DNA of 64,000 nt from Dolomedes plantarius (Eukaryota > Arthropoda > Arachnida > Araneae > Dolomedidae). Positions within the stretch are counted from its first letter, which is position 1, and each line of letters begins with the position of its first letter. The notes beneath the pieces are model-generated. The model saw only the letters and a list, made by a program, of their open reading frames with translations, did not search any database and was not told the DNA's origin. This document shows, in pieces, positions 1 to 13,748 of this stretch. The stretch covers positions 126,159,570-126,223,569 of the forward strand of contig OU015493.1 of assembly GCA_907164885.2 (NCBI GenBank), written 5' to 3'. The position numbers were made by a program, and so were the translations under genes.

Positions 1-489
1 CTGTTATATTGGTATCTAATGTTTTATAGAATTATAAATAGGAATTTTACATTTCGATATCCAGCAAATGCGTCAAACCTGTCTTGTTTTTCTAGCTTGT
101 GATATTTCATTAAAAACTGTTTGTACATAACGCATAGAGTCAAGTTAACTTATAATGTAAAGGGTTTAATATTCTTATGAGAGAAACTTGATTAGTCCCT
201 TTCATTTATGGTTTGCTGGAGTAGATTGCTTAAACAGGTGATAAAAATTTAGTGACAGAATTGGGTAGATGAGAGCAATTCGATAAATAGACCTCAGGCT
301 CCGACAATCATGCTATCCTCTCCGAATTCATACATTTGCGCAAATTTAAAGCGACGTGGTGCCAAAATAATGTGAAATAGTTAATGTAACTAGTCGGGGC
401 TAGGAATGGAACAGAAAAATAGTATCTTATTTTTTTGAAATTTTTCACGATTTCTGGGATCTCAAAGTTGTAAATCAATCAGAAAAACT
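1..489. other. Intergenic, nothing recognised
   Basis: AT-rich sequence with no open frame of note, no splice-bounded exon and no repeat structure that I can see. Confidence 0.5.
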
Positions 490-685
490 GCTTTACGGTG
501 GCTTAATGGTTAAGTTCGATGCAATTCGGTCCAGAGCTCTGTGGGTTCGAATCCCACTGTTGGAATGGGTATTTGTAGTCGTTCAGAATTGGTTTTAAAC
601 TGTAGGTCCTGGTGTTAGCCCTTGTGAAGTTGATCGTAGCGTATTTCACCAACTTCGACCTCAACCGGATTTTAAAAAAAAGAGA
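490..685 (+). repeat. tRNA-derived SINE
   Basis: An A-box-like motif (TGGCTTAATGG, 499-509) is followed 35 bases later by a perfect B box (GGTTCGAATCC, 544-554), the internal promoter layout of tRNA genes. The bases around them do not close into a full tRNA cloverleaf with a 7-bp acceptor stem. About 130 bases of non-tRNA body follow and end in an A-rich tail near 673-685. This head-body-tail order is typical of a SINE made by RNA polymerase III. The family cannot be named from sequence alone. Confidence 0.65.
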
Positions 686-3600
686 TTTCGATATTAATGT
701 TATGAAATTAAAAAAAAGTTTTAATAATGTAAATACTTAATTCCTCTTAGGGGGGAAATGGGTTGTGTCTGTTTGAGAAGCTGGATTTTCTTCCGAAAAT
801 CTTATTAGGGTAATTATTTCATTTAAAAATGGGTTAAATGTTGTAACTTCAGCTTATTGGCCACGTACGAAATACATGTACCCCTTTATCCATGTATAAT
901 ATGGTGTTGTATCGTGACTTGCATAAAATGGATAGGATAGCTTTCTAAACTACAAAATAGATCGTAATTGAAACATTTAGAACTACAAACATAACTATTT
1001 ACTGGATTAAGTATAATTTTTATTGGGCTCACAAAAATTTGAATGGATTCATGAATTTCGATACCTTTTTATTTATTTATTTATTTATTTTATATCCTTT
1101 ACTATGTATAATGAATGCACTGTACTTTTTATGGTTATCTAAGATGCACTTTGGTTTACCTCTCTCATTTTATTTTTTTTAACTTCTGTATATCATTTTT
1201 CCCTTCAGAAATTCCTTTAAGAAAATTCTAACACTTGTTAACTTTTCATTACTAGATTTGACTGTGAGATATCGTTCATTGTTAGGTGAACCGCGTATAC
1301 AGGATCTTATTTCTAGACAAATTCTTTTTGTATTGCTTGCACGGGAACTCGCATGTTAGTTTATAAAGAAAATTTAGAATATTTATGAGAGATTTGGTAA
1401 ACTGTAGAAATTCTTTATTCCAGAATTAAAAGTATATCTTTTGTTAACACAATTTATTTGTTTTGAATAAAAAGTGTACTTAAATTATTGTAATATTTTG
1501 TTAATATTTTAAAATGTACTAGCCAATACCGAGCCCTAGGAGTTTCCTGGATCATGTTAAGTATTCGCCTCAGTTACTGTGGTATAAATGCCTTACATTA
1601 TCCCTGACATGAGTTACTAGTAGTGGTGAAGGCTAATCCAAATGATTCATAGGACATGAAATAAACTAACCATCTGAGACAATACCGATATATATTTACG
1701 AGCGCAGAACGCGGAATGAAACAATTTCTCGGAGTTTACAGATAATATATTTTAATTGAATATTTAGCATGTATATTTTTATTTAAAATGTGTTTATGAA
1801 TACTTTTTGACTATATTGGATAATAATAAATAATTTGAAAAATAAATTGTGGGGAAAATGTATTGTTTATGCTCATAAACTCAGCATTATTATTTTCCAT
1901 AAATTCCCACTATCAATTTTGGAATCATATCGCACAAAGAAAAAAAATTTCTGTAACGAGGAAAAAAATGGCTAAAATGGAGATGGTCTAAATTTTCAAC
2001 TCGGCAAAATAAAACCAAAATAATTTGTTTTGTTTCATCACAACAGTTAGTAAGTAGTAAGTACTGTATACTTACTGTAAATATAGTGCACCTTAGATTT
2101 TTTTTTGTTTGTTTTAGTTTTATATAATTTGATACTTGTTATACTTTTGTTCTATATTGTTATTATCGCAGTCTGTACTTGCTGTTATATTTTCTGTTTT
2201 GAATTTTATTTATTAGATTTGTAAATTTCCAGTTATACAAATATTTATAGTGATCTTAGTTTAATGTTTTCAGTGTTTTGGGATTCGTTCATGTAAAGTT
2301 ATCTGTAGTTAAAAAATTACAATTTGGTTTAAGTCGCTGCATGTGTGAAATCTGTTATTCGGTAGATTTGGAAAAGTACTCAGTTCCCGCCGCCACTGGA
2401 TAGAATGTGGAATGCTAATTTATATAATTAAAAATAACTTCGTAAATAATTACTTTAATAGACAGTCTAAGAAATCTTGATTTTTTATCTGTGTGTAATT
2501 TCGGGAATTTAATTATTTACGTCCTGTTATATAGAAAATTTATATTCGAAGACATTTTTGCATGTAATTACCATTACGAAAAGAATTATCTACAATTATC
2601 AAAGTTATTTTTATACATTTTGTTGACTTTCCTTACGTTAGTTCTCGTAATTTAAAATTATGCCTTGAAATAAGTTACTTTATTCTGGCTTATAAATGTG
2701 TAAATAGTGAATTACTGAATTTTATCGAATAACAAAATTTGTATATAAATCAGAACGGATGTTAAACACTTAAAAAAGAAAAGTTCATCTGTTATCTCTG
2801 TTCATTATGTTTTGTTTATTAAAATAAATTGTTTTTATCTGATATTGCATGCTTTATTTTCCCCGTCAATACACCTTTACTATTTGATTAAAGTTTAAAA
2901 ACGTGTGTTACACAAAACAAATACAGAAACAAAAGATTTTTTTAATAGAAAACCGCCCATTTTGTTTTTCCTGATCGTTTCTGAGCCGAGTCGTATTCCT
3001 TTTTAACACAGAAAATTACTCTGAGAAAAATAAAATTATCCATTAACAGGTTTGAAAAAATGCGCAGATGTTAAGCCATAATGATCTGCAAATTTTTTAT
3101 GGTTATTTCAAGAGTTTTTTTCTTGTTGTTGCTTATTGATCTGTTCTCTTTATTTCCTGAATTCATTTAAATCCTTCAATTAACTAATTAGTCAACGTTT
3201 CAAATTTTGATAGCAGAGAAAATACGATGACGACGAAAATTAAATTCATACTCATAGTATGTCCATTTGTTTCATTTTACATAGTTTGAGTTACAATTTT
3301 TTCCTACTACTTTAGGAGGACTATTGTCTTACCTTTTTGAAAAAGGAAAAGAATGATATATTTATTTCAACATTTATTGACATCTCTATGCCTTTAAATT
3401 TCATTTAAGCCCTGAGTTAAATGATAATGGCCAATGACGTTGTTGGGAGCATTATTTTTATGGCTAGTACACACGTGTGTAGAAGAACACATGTACAGAA
3501 GAAATTAGGTAATTGAATTAGTAAAACATGAACCAAATATTTATTCCAAAAGTTTTTAAACACACCGATGTAGTGAACCTTATTGCAAAATGTAACAGTA

Positions 3601-5635
3601 AGCAATTATTCTAGATACTTCTGTGTAGTTTCTAAACTAATTTTACCCTCTATACATCTTTACAATGCTTTTAGCAATGTAAAGCTGGTGGAAACAACAG
3701 TTCGCGAATTTTAAAATAGGAGCTAAGCTTAGATACTTATGAAGTATATCGTTGTGCCTATTTTATGTTGCCACGGCATTTCAACTGTGGAGACGTTTTT
3801 AATTTCTCGACTGTCTTGGGAAAAATGATTAGAATCTTGAAAAACCGTCATGTAGTCCTGCTGAGCTTAAGAACACCACAGTCCAAACCTTCCACCCAGT
3901 CAGTGTCTTTGCCTTCTTTAAAAGAATTGCTTTTTCCGTCTTTCTTTTAACCGAATTCAGAAGTAATTGTAAAGTATGAACAGAACAGCCTTTGTCCCTT
4001 TCCTTCATTACATGCGATACTTTCTGTTACATTTGCGTAAAGGATAAAAGTATGAAACCTTGTTTTAAGGAGTCAAAGGAACAAATGGATGCTCAATAAA
4101 TTGGGTTCTAAGACACTTGGATATATACCAAATTTCCTCTCCACATTTTAAGTCTGACGAAATATTTCCGTACAGATACATATACGACACCAAAAAATCG
4201 TTGAATGTCTGTATTAAGTGAAATTCTAGGGAATCGCTTATTAGTATTTGTTAATGAGTTTTTAGTTTCGATAATCCGTCCATCATTTGATAGATACCAC
4301 ATATTATCATCTTTTTTTTTCCTCCTGTAAAAATCTTGAGTAAAAATAGTCTGTGCCTAATATGACTAAATATAATCAAATAATACATACATATGGACCT
4401 TTATCATGCTAGGAATGTGAGATCGGTTTTGTTATCAATAATGACCTAAGTTTCAACACAATTGAAGAAAAGCGAAGACGCTGAAGACTGAATACACTGT
4501 TGTCATACTAACAGTGGTTTTGCAGAAACTGGAACAATCCGTTTCTTAACCACTGCCCAGGGCCCTATTAATTGCAACTAATATTCATATGACTACTCAA
4601 AATATAAAGACTCACCGTTCTCGCAGTATAAACTAAATAGGAATAACATAACTTTCAGATATAATCCAATTTTATTCCTCTTACACAGGCCAACATAAAA
4701 CAAAACAATGCCTAGTGATGAACAAATCAAAACACTGCAATATAATATAAGGAAAAATGGTGAAGTGAAGAATTCGTGATGCCGTGTTGTTTTTTATCAT
4801 GCTTCCTACCTAACCAACGTCAAAGCGCAAAGCATCTTCGACACGAAATTTGCACAAAGCACTTAAAAAAAAAAAAAAAGAGAGACCTGATGAAGCTATT
4901 TTGGAGGCGAGCTGCCTCTTCCCGCCTGGTGCAAGAACATTAAATTTAATGGAAGCCTAACAAACTCTTTGAGATAAGACAAATAATACTTTTTGTAATT
5001 AATAAATTACTATAATATACGTTGAACGCCCGACTATCCGTTTTGCACCTGTCTTTGTCCCCTTATGTAAGATAAGAAATTAAACAAAATTTCCGCAACT
5101 GTGTTGACATGCTCGCAAACAAAGGATATAATAGCCTTTTTAAAATAGAAAAACTGACACCATGTTTTAGTCATTAATTTAACCCTTTAATCCTTTTGAT
5201 TAAATTAAATCCTTTTGATTTGATTCAGGTAGCTCGTGTAACCACTGAACAATTTATACTGGGCCATTTTGGAATTGCCTCTCGTTTCTCCCCTCTCCCC
5301 TTCCTGGTTTTCAAAGCAGGCCTCGATAATTGAGGGCTCAACATAAGTATCGAGTAGTTTTTACTACGATATTGTCTTATAAATAAAACCTACTCACTAC
5401 AAACAATCCCACAACACGTAGACTCTCTCTTATATTATGTTGAAGTCTATCTCTCTTTATTTTACTTTTATTTTCTCTTCGTAATGGCTCAGCCGATGGA
5501 CAGAACTGTGTAAATTAATAAGGAATTGTTTAGCTAAGTTGTATAACTCTTTCTGTGTAGTTCTACATAATGATGGTTGTAGACAACGCCATAACAAGAT
5601 AAAGACTGTGCAATACATTAAAGGACTTTTTTATA
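686..5635. other. Gene-free AT-rich stretch
   Basis: No convincing exon or RNA gene. Open frames of about 60 codons occur on both strands (3417-3605, 3765-3950, 4108-4302), but they have no family resemblance and no splice context. A poly-A run lies at 4864-4879. Nothing else can be supported. Confidence 0.45.
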
Positions 5636-5643
5636 CTATACTA

Positions 5644-6950
5644 CAGTGGTGCTCAAACTTATTTCGACCATGACCCACTTTCTTTAAATAAAAAATCACT
5701 CCACGATCCCCCCCCCCCCCACCAAAAAATAAATAAATAAAAAATTGGTAATAATTACAAGATAAAAAGAACTTTTATGTACCATGTTTTTAAATTTTCT
5801 GTTGAATCGTATAAACTTGACAATTCTATGTATTAATAAATACTTTTTTAAAATTTTTTGATGAATTATCCCATCAACTTGAAAGAAAAAGAAGTTAATT
5901 GGAAGTTAACTTGCGTTTAACTTTTCGTTCCCGTCCCGGCGATAGATGGCTGCACCAGCCTACAAAAACAAATTAACTGAAAATGAATTTAATTCTGCTT
6001 AAAGATGGCTAAAAGTATCAAAAAAATGCATTGTCATCGTGTTCTGAGCTATTCTAAAAGTTTCAAATGTCTAGCTAGTCGGGAAGTTAGTTAAAAATCG
6101 ATTGCAAGATTTGTAATGGACAAACAAACAAGAAAACGAGTTAATAAAAACATGTAAAAAATATTTGGTTAAAAATATTTTGGTAGTAACATATATACAT
6201 ATATTTTTGTTAATTAGGAAAATGTTAATAAATAGAAAATCGGCAAATTTTGACAAACTATTTTAAAAATCGGCAAACTGCAGATTTTGGATATATATTT
6301 TCTTTGCATAATAACAATGAAAAATATATTGCTTACCTTCTTCACTTGTTTTTGCCAAATCTCATTTGATTAAAATTTATAGTTAAAAATTAGTATATAT
6401 TTGTGTTTCATGTAGGTAAAAATTAATGACGATTATAAGGAGAACGTTATTTCGAAACTAAAAGCTTCATATTACAACATTTGAAAACTTTATTAATTTA
6501 TGTGAAACTAAAATAGAAAAAAAATTTATTAGAGGGTTAGCCTGGACCTCAGATAATATTTTTTCAATATTTTGTGAAATATTTTAGAGTACTACTCTCA
6601 TATCGTCTTATCCGGGTTAAGTCTTGATCGTTGTTTGGATTTTATAGCTACTAATTTAAGAACCCAGTATCACACAGATAGGTAGAAGAGAATGGAAGGA
6701 ATGTAAGTATAGACTTCTAACACTGACACCTTTTTTAACAATATTATGCTATATATTTTTAACCTATAAAAAATTTAAAATATTAAAAATATGTAACTAT
6801 AGAAAACTTATTGAATTATTTAATTAAAAAATATGCTTTATAATACAAATTTACTTCAAACTATCCGCGACCCCTCCAATATTTTTAACGAAACCTGTGG
6901 GTCGCGCAATACCCTGTAGGTCAATTAAAAGCACAGTTTGCGTACCACTG
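5644..6950. mobile_element. hAT-type non-autonomous transposon
   Basis: The left end reads CAGTGGTGCTCAAACTT and the right end is its imperfect inverse, CAAACTGTGCTT...-type sequence closing in CCACTG. Both ends carry the CAGTGG start common to many hAT elements. The flanks are CTATACTA (5636-5643) and CTATACAA (6951-6958), an 8-bp target duplication with one mismatch, as hAT transposases make. The 1.3-kb interior is AT-rich with a C-run at 5709-5719 and no transposase frame, so the copy is non-autonomous and fairly old. Confidence 0.7.
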
Positions 6951-6958
6951 CTATACAA

Positions 6959-9450
6959 TACAATGGCAGCGTAACTTTTACTCACAACTTCGTAGCAACT
7001 TTGTCCCCCCCCCCTTTTTTAAAAAACAAATAACTTTGTTACTTTCAAGATGTTTCTTTCAAAGGTTAAATCGGGATGGAAGAGTTTTTTGGGGAAAAAT
7101 TATATATTGAATTCAAATCATTGCTTCTGGATCGTACGAAAATGGGTTTCTTAGCTGCGTGTTCAGCTTTATTAATGTTATTGGTAAAAGGTGGCGAAAA
7201 AGAATCAATCGACGTAAATGTGCTGTGGGTACTAACTATAGTCTGCAGCACTTTGATTTTAGACTGTTTATTGGTAACATCTCATACGTCCTTCTTGTAA
7301 TTTAACTTCATAAACCTGTAATGTTTTCAATTCATTAATCACAGAAATTAAGATTAGACTTATCCCGATAATGAATTAATTCATATTAGTTGCTCCTTAC
7401 ATGTTATTTAATTCATTTTTAAACAAGTATAAAAGTGAACTCATTCTGCCCAGGAATGTAAAACTTACCATCTAAGCAGGAGTTTATATGTGGAAATTTT
7501 TTAGTGTTCATTGCAGTTCCTTCCACCGCCTATTTTGTTACTGACGTAATTCACCATTTAGAGTTAAAATGACAGTTACTTGAACTCCAGACGTAGGAAA
7601 TGCGAGCATAATGTCTATTTAAGCTATGCAGTTGCAAGGCTCGTGTGCATGCCGAGTTGTCAAGAACTTAACTGTAATTCTGAGAATATTATTTTAGTGT
7701 GTTGTCTGACTTAAATGTAAGAAAGTAGGCGGGATTTGTTATGAATCCCACCAACGTTCTCTTACTGTAATAACAGCTTTGAATTGAAAACTAGTAAAAT
7801 AACGCATAACTAAAGAGTTGACCAGAAGAATAAAATGTCATAGTTCATATTCTGCCCTTTTTTTTTTTTTTTTTTTTTTTCTTTTGGCGTCTCCTTGATC
7901 AAAAAGCTTCAGGGCTGATTCAACAATAGCCAAAGATTCGTAAAAATGTTGTTTGTGGGAATATAAATAATTGCAATTTGTTATCATTCCATTGTGTTAC
8001 AAGAGTATGTTTTGCTTATTCCATATTGTGAACACGGCGTATTAAGAAAAATTCAATAAGTTAATTTCACCACACCGCAATGAATCGAGAATTGTTCCGT
8101 TTTTAAATTAATAAAACCAGAGTTATACTCGAAGCAAAGAAATTAGACACCGTTTCCAGTCTGGTCAGTATAGTCATCAATTTCGAGCATGTTATTTATG
8201 CTATGTATTAAATATTTGGGAACTTTCGTGTCTATCCAAATTAATAATCACGCGCTCACTTCTGAGGAGATTTATATTGACTACACAGGTTGCAGTTTTA
8301 TTTCTTTTTTGAGGGCCAAAAACTTATAACGGGTGTCTGTAGCACAAGTGGCAATTCATGGAAGTGACCTTGGCATTACAGATGTAGCTGGAATATTTCC
8401 AGAACTGGTTTGGATCGGATATGACTGCCTGCTGTAAAATCTGTCGACAACGATGAACCACAGTCCCTGTACCCTTCCTCCCCATTTCTCATAAAATTGT
8501 CCTGAAAGTGATTAAGTAATTTTATTTGTGACCCTGCATTCGTCTGTGAAAGGGCAGATCATTTGGAATTTACCACATGAAGGGTTCCAATTTGAATTTC
8601 AGTAACCCGAAACTGGGATTTCTCCGACCCTAAAACGTATTTATAATTTTTTAACAGAAACAAGGGATGAGTTCGATACCTGACAGCAGGAAATGATGAC
8701 TCTCAGAAGCTTTTATTGGGAGCTAAATTTATGAGGGTTTGGAAATTACGGTTGGATTCGGCACAAAATGGCGCAATATGATGTCGCTGTTGGAGCAACT
8801 GCTGAAAAAACGCAACCATCAATATCATATATGATGAAAGCAGCTGTCACGGACCGTGAAATAGGTGAATTGTTTTATTAAACAATTTGTATTTAAGCAC
8901 GTGAAATATATATTTTGAAAGATTTGAGATAAGTATGTATAACGTTGTATATGTAGGGTCTCGGATAAAAAAAAGGGCGTATGCTCAGCAGACTGTGAAC
9001 AAACGCTTCATCCTAAATAACAATTTATGGTTTCTTTTGCCTTTTCTAAGCATGGGAGTTCTTCATACGTTCAGAGAATTATTATGACTTCTCATGGGTA
9101 ACCAGCATATCAAAATATTTTGATTTGTTTATTGTTCTAACATTGCAAAAGCTGCCCAACGGAAACAAAAATAAATCATGCTCCGTATATCGTCTGTAAG
9201 ACGACGATGCAAACCATATTATACTCCCAGAAGACAGTTTTAAGACATATATGAAAAAAAAGGAAGAGGATTTGCTTTTTCAGTAGGGGGTTTAAAATTT
9301 ATTACTTCACGTTCAAGTAAACTATATAACTTTCCAAGGTCTTCAAATCTTTTGTTGTAATTTGTTTAAAGAGTTTCATTTTACGTGTGGAATGTATGTA
9401 GAACCAGGCGTAAAGCACAGTTGCCAGGGCAATTGAAAATATTGCACTAC
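6959..9450. other. Gene-free stretch
   Basis: A 74-codon frame on + (7076-7300) and its overlapping antisense frame look like chance: no family match and no exon borders. A T-run of about 22 bases lies at 7859-7880. No other structure is seen. Confidence 0.4.
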
Positions 9451-9880
9451 TAGCCGGGCTTCGTCCGGCTATGCTCGGGCCCCACAAAAGGAAAAAAAGG
9501 CCCTTTTCAGGGCCTTACAAATGTATTAAATTCCCGTCAATTTTCATTCCCGTCACTGCCGAAGTGCTTGGAGTGGAGTGCTTCTCTGGTGGAGTGCTTT
9601 TTTAGAATGAAAATGTCTTTAAAACTATTAAAGTAACAGAATAACTGTAAGCAGAAAAAGTTATCAGTTTTCAAAGCTCTTTCCAAATATGTAAGATTTG
9701 TGTACTTTCATGAGAAAAATAATACACCGATTTTCGACCAAAACAAAATGGCCGCCAAAATCGCAGTCTCAGGATGAGTGAGACCTGGAGACGTGATGCT
9801 CACGTGACTCGACCGAACCCATTGCCTGTTACTTTATTTATATAGATAATAGATGTCATGTAAAGCCCTTGAATTTTTAA
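9450..9880. repeat. Unclassified GC-richer repeat with hairpin head
   Basis: It starts with a hairpin-forming GC block (CCGGGCTTCGTCCGG, 9454-9468), then a second short hairpin around AAGGCCC/GGGCCTT (9499-9516). It ends in TTTATTTATATAGATAATAG, a microsatellite-like tail. The abrupt GC rise over the surroundings and this layout mark an interspersed repeat. I cannot assign it to a class. Confidence 0.45.
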
Positions 9881-12245
9881 ATAAACCAATCGAACTTTGA
9901 CGTTGCGACTCTTAGGGTAAAGAAACAGTCTTCTTCTCTTTTCTTCTCTCTGTCATTCAATTTTTTTTCCCGCGTGTGCGTGTGGGAACCTCATACAGCG
10001 GTATTGTTTTTAAAATGGCCGATATTGTGAAATTAAATATTAATTATGTAATATTAAAACTGAAATAGAATATTGTGATTATAAATGAATTCACAATTCA
10101 TGTAATAAAAATTTTAATGTAACAAGAACCTAATTATTATTATACTTTATAATTATCAACAAATAAAAACTATCAGCAGAGTGCTACGTATTTACTTTAA
10201 TTATTATAGTCTCTAGCACTAATATTTCTGCGATGAAAATGTAAATGGTTATTCAGTCTTTGTGGAATCTAATTCCTAAACAACTCATCAAAGTTAACTT
10301 CATGCAGATTTACCCCGCTATCTGAAAATAAAGTGTTTGTGTGAAAATTTTTCCTTAGTCGAAGTGACGTAAAGCAAATATGCAATTATCATTAATTTAT
10401 GCGGGAAAAATCTTCCTCCTCTTCTTCCTTTTTATTTTTATTTTCAGACCTCACAAGTAACCTTTCAAAACCGTACCAAATTTATTTATTTAAAACTGAA
10501 ATTATGCATTCCCGTCTTTTCCTTGTGCATTCCTCAATCCTTTGACCAATTTGTGTCGTATTTTACATACTTCAAGTCCAGGATCCAGAGGGAAATATAG
10601 GTTACCACCCCAAAACGCAGTCAATCTTCCCATGACTTAATACTCAAGACGTGGGTAGAAGGGGTTCAGGGGATAACACCCGTGAATTCTGGGTTTTTTA
10701 TTATAACAATTGCAATACCCTTAAGGCGGGTGTATGAGCCCCTACGAAGGTTATTCCAAGGAAAAGTTACGGTTTCAAAGCAGAAACATATATTTCCAGT
10801 CTTGTCAAATTAAATTCGCCTCTTGTCTTAAAGTTGTTTTCCCAGCATTATTTATTGTTCTCGGAACCAAATTGTGCCAATATCATAGTATGGCGTGCTT
10901 ACTTTCTGATGGACAGTTATATGCTGATACTTTATAGTGGATTCACCGAAATATTCATACATTTTAACATAATATCGGAAAACCAATGATTATGTATTAC
11001 GCAAAGATTTTGAATAATAAAATTATCTATTTTCCAATGTTGCAGTTGTGTTCTTCGTTTAGGAAAGCAAAGCAGAGCAAAGAGAGATGCACAATATAAA
11101 TTTGTAAATTATGTATGCGAATGTGTGATTTTCATACTTCCGCAAGTGCTGCAGTGCTGAATATCGGAGAAATCCACGTGGCGCTGTTTAGTAAAAGCTA
11201 GTCTAAGACAATAAAAACTAGGGCTAGGAAAATTTGAAATCGTGTCAGTTTGGCTGGTGACGAAACCATTTCTTTTCTTTCTTTCCTTGTGGAAGATATT
11301 GCTCGCGAATTTATGTTAACAGATTTTAGTTATTGTGTAGGATCCTGCAGAAAATATTGGAATTTGATAACAACAGTCAACGCCTTCCCCAGATTTCTTA
11401 TCCATGATACATTGAGGTCGTCAGATTTGACCTTAACCTTGTCTTCAAGGGGACTTGGGACACTAGATATAAATATCATTATTGGAACAACTTGAAATTT
11501 TGTTTTAAAACAACATAAAATTCAAAATTTAAAGAATATTTACATGAGTGAAAAAACACTTTGCAAGAAACGTTTCATATCAATTTAACACCTGGATTTA
11601 TAACATTTTTATTTGTGAAAAATTTTGTCACTCTAGAAGACTTGAAATAAATCATTTATTTTTTCAGAGAAGTATCTGCTTCAGCGAAAATATTTTCAGA
11701 ATTTTTGCGCTAAATCATGAACTCTGAAAACAGTTTAAAGGCAATAGAACAAGAAAGAGCGGTTCGAAATTTAATAGACTTTTCAAAGAATATTAGATAT
11801 ATCGTTTTAATGTTGGCAAACCACGTAGTTTGTGTTAACTAAATTTTTTCAGAATTTGGTAGCCCGGATTCCATACGTTGTTCTTCCCACCATTACCTTA
11901 AAATTCCCTTGTACCAATTTTATTGTTGATGATCAGGTGGCTTGGTATTTCAAGGTATACGATGCTTTCTCCTCGGTTAGCACACCGAAACATAAATGAA
12001 TACGCCTTGGGGGACATATATAAATCCGTTATTTTTGTCAAAGGGGAAAGTGTTGTGTATTGCGACGCAGTGAAATAAAAAAGCCCATGCTATGCCCGGT
12101 TGTTGAAGCTCTTACACATGAATTCTAAAATACCTGTTATAGAGTAAAAGCAAAAACAGTAACTTGAATACACAGTCTGTATTCCTACAGTTGTATTGAT
12201 AAAGGTAATAAATATCCTCCGCTCAGTTTTATGTACCAGAAAAGA
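9881..12245. other. Gene-free AT-rich stretch
   Basis: No exon, RNA gene or clear repeat. Short frames (10734-10937, 11250-11495) show no recognisable domain or splice context. Confidence 0.4.
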
Positions 12246-12246
12246 G

Positions 12247-12249
<3 letters not shown>

Positions 12250-12289
<40 letters not shown>
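12250..12289. repeat. (TA)n microsatellite
   Basis: About 20 uninterrupted TA/AT units, followed by a short GT run (12294-12308). Confidence 0.9.
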
Positions 12290-12295
<6 letters not shown>

Positions 12296-12309
12296 GTGTG
12301 TGTGTGTAA

Positions 12310-12690
12310 GTAATATTGGGTCAACACAGACACGAATCGTGAACGTAGGCAGTCGGGGCGGCAAAACACTCGAGGAAAGAACACTATTTCAGGAGAGCCA
12401 TTGAAGATTACGCACAACAGAGAGGAGATACACATTGTTTGTTTATTCCGGTTAACGAAGATATTATTAAGCAGACATTTCAGCAAAGCACCGGTAACTT
12501 TACCACAGGGCACACACAAACAATACCAGCCGCCGCACCCAGCGAGAGCAGTGAGAAGGCAGACAACGTTATTACATGTTATCGGACAGCAGCGGAAGTA
12601 GTGCGAAGACAGGACAAGAGTCTAAAGAGGAGAGAGCGAGAGCCTACGAAAATTCATTTTATACTATGGGGGCGCTAGGTGTTAAGAATT
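12310..12690 (+). other. GC-richer block with an 80-codon open frame, unknown
   Basis: The base composition is clearly richer in G and C than its neighbours. Two overlapping + frames stay open (12401-12601 and 12439-12678), and the second extends further upstream without a stop. The conceptual product is hydrophilic and basic at its end (KRREREPTK) with no domain I recognise. It has no clear splice borders. It may be a leader of a retroelement or a relic of one. Function unknown. Confidence 0.3.
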
Positions 12691-13475
12691 CTATAATTGG
12701 TTAGGAACGGGCATATGACTTGACCACGTAAAGGTATAACTCAACGTCGCATGACTTTAGAATCATGCTCGCGTTACTGTGTTGTATTAGAGTTTAAAAA
12801 TAGCTTTAATGTTCCGCGCGTTGTGGTTAAGGGAATAGAATAGTTGGTTAATTCGTTTATTCAGAGGTCGCAGTTTGGAACAGGGTCTGTGCTTTATTGA
12901 AAGGATAAAAGGAAAATTTAGAATACGCGTTCAGTAAAAAATGTGGGGCGTTATCGTTACAAACGCACGCACACACGCACAATCAGGTGGTGATGATTTT
13001 GTTTTAAATTGTCATTGTTGCAGTAGAGGCGGTGAGAGGTACTGTTAATAGGGATACGTCATCCATTATTTCCAATCTGGATCTACGAAGACCTGCTGGT
13101 CATAGATGTCTACTATGGTGCTACCAGAATCGCTTTGAAAGGGGAGGTCTTTGAAAATTAACATTATACTTTTAATTAGAATTATACTTAAAGAAATAAA
13201 ACCCCGATTTGAAAGGTGGAGTGGTCCTGCCCATCATTCCCAGTGTTGGCGGAGTTGATATTCTGTGGACACTTTGTTTAGGCTGACAAAATATACTAGT
13301 TAATTTCAAATTCTAATAACACTATGACCTAAACATACAGCTTGAAATGAACAGTTCTCGATGCTGTATAATTGTCACGATAGGTTTTTCATTTTCTCTT
13401 CGTTCTTCCCCCACCTCAGTCTCAACAGGTAGTAGCTTCTTAGGTCATAGTTCACAATTTTTTTTTAACGTACGA
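12691..13475. other. No gene recognised
   Basis: Mixed-composition DNA with a short CA-type microsatellite near 12960-12981. No open frame or repeat structure that I can support. Confidence 0.35.
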
Positions 13476-13625
13476 ATACGTTCTTCCATAACGGTCCTCC
13501 AGAAAACAAAATTTTAGACGTTAAAACCGTCCGTTAGTACCTCGCGAGTTATAATTTTGGCAGCGCGCCAAACCTGGTTTGCATCGTTTGGACAAACAGT
13601 AAAGAGTTAAACAGAAAACTACCCA
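13476..13625. repeat. Dispersed repeat, copy 1 (related to 62136-62250)
   Basis: Shares its core almost word for word with the later copy at 62136-62250: GGTCCT near the start, TTATAATTTTGGCAGCGCGC in the middle and AAACAGAAAA near the end, in the same order and spacing. The later copy lies inside an element with terminal inverted repeats (61838-62506), whose ends I could not find around this copy. Class unknown. Confidence 0.55.
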
Positions 13626-13748
13626 AATACTTCAAAATTTTGATATACATATATGTATATGTTACCGGCAATGTATGAAATGCCGGCATTCTATAGAATA
13701 CCTTGGCATTTTATAAAGAATGTACCTGATGCAAACGACATCACCTAA

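Noticed and set aside
490..565. A functional tRNA gene
   Set aside because: A and B boxes are present, but acceptor and anticodon stems do not close; a SINE body and tail follow.
7076..7300. 74-codon plus-strand frame with a hydrophobic end
   Set aside because: No homology recognised, antisense frame equally open, no exon signals.
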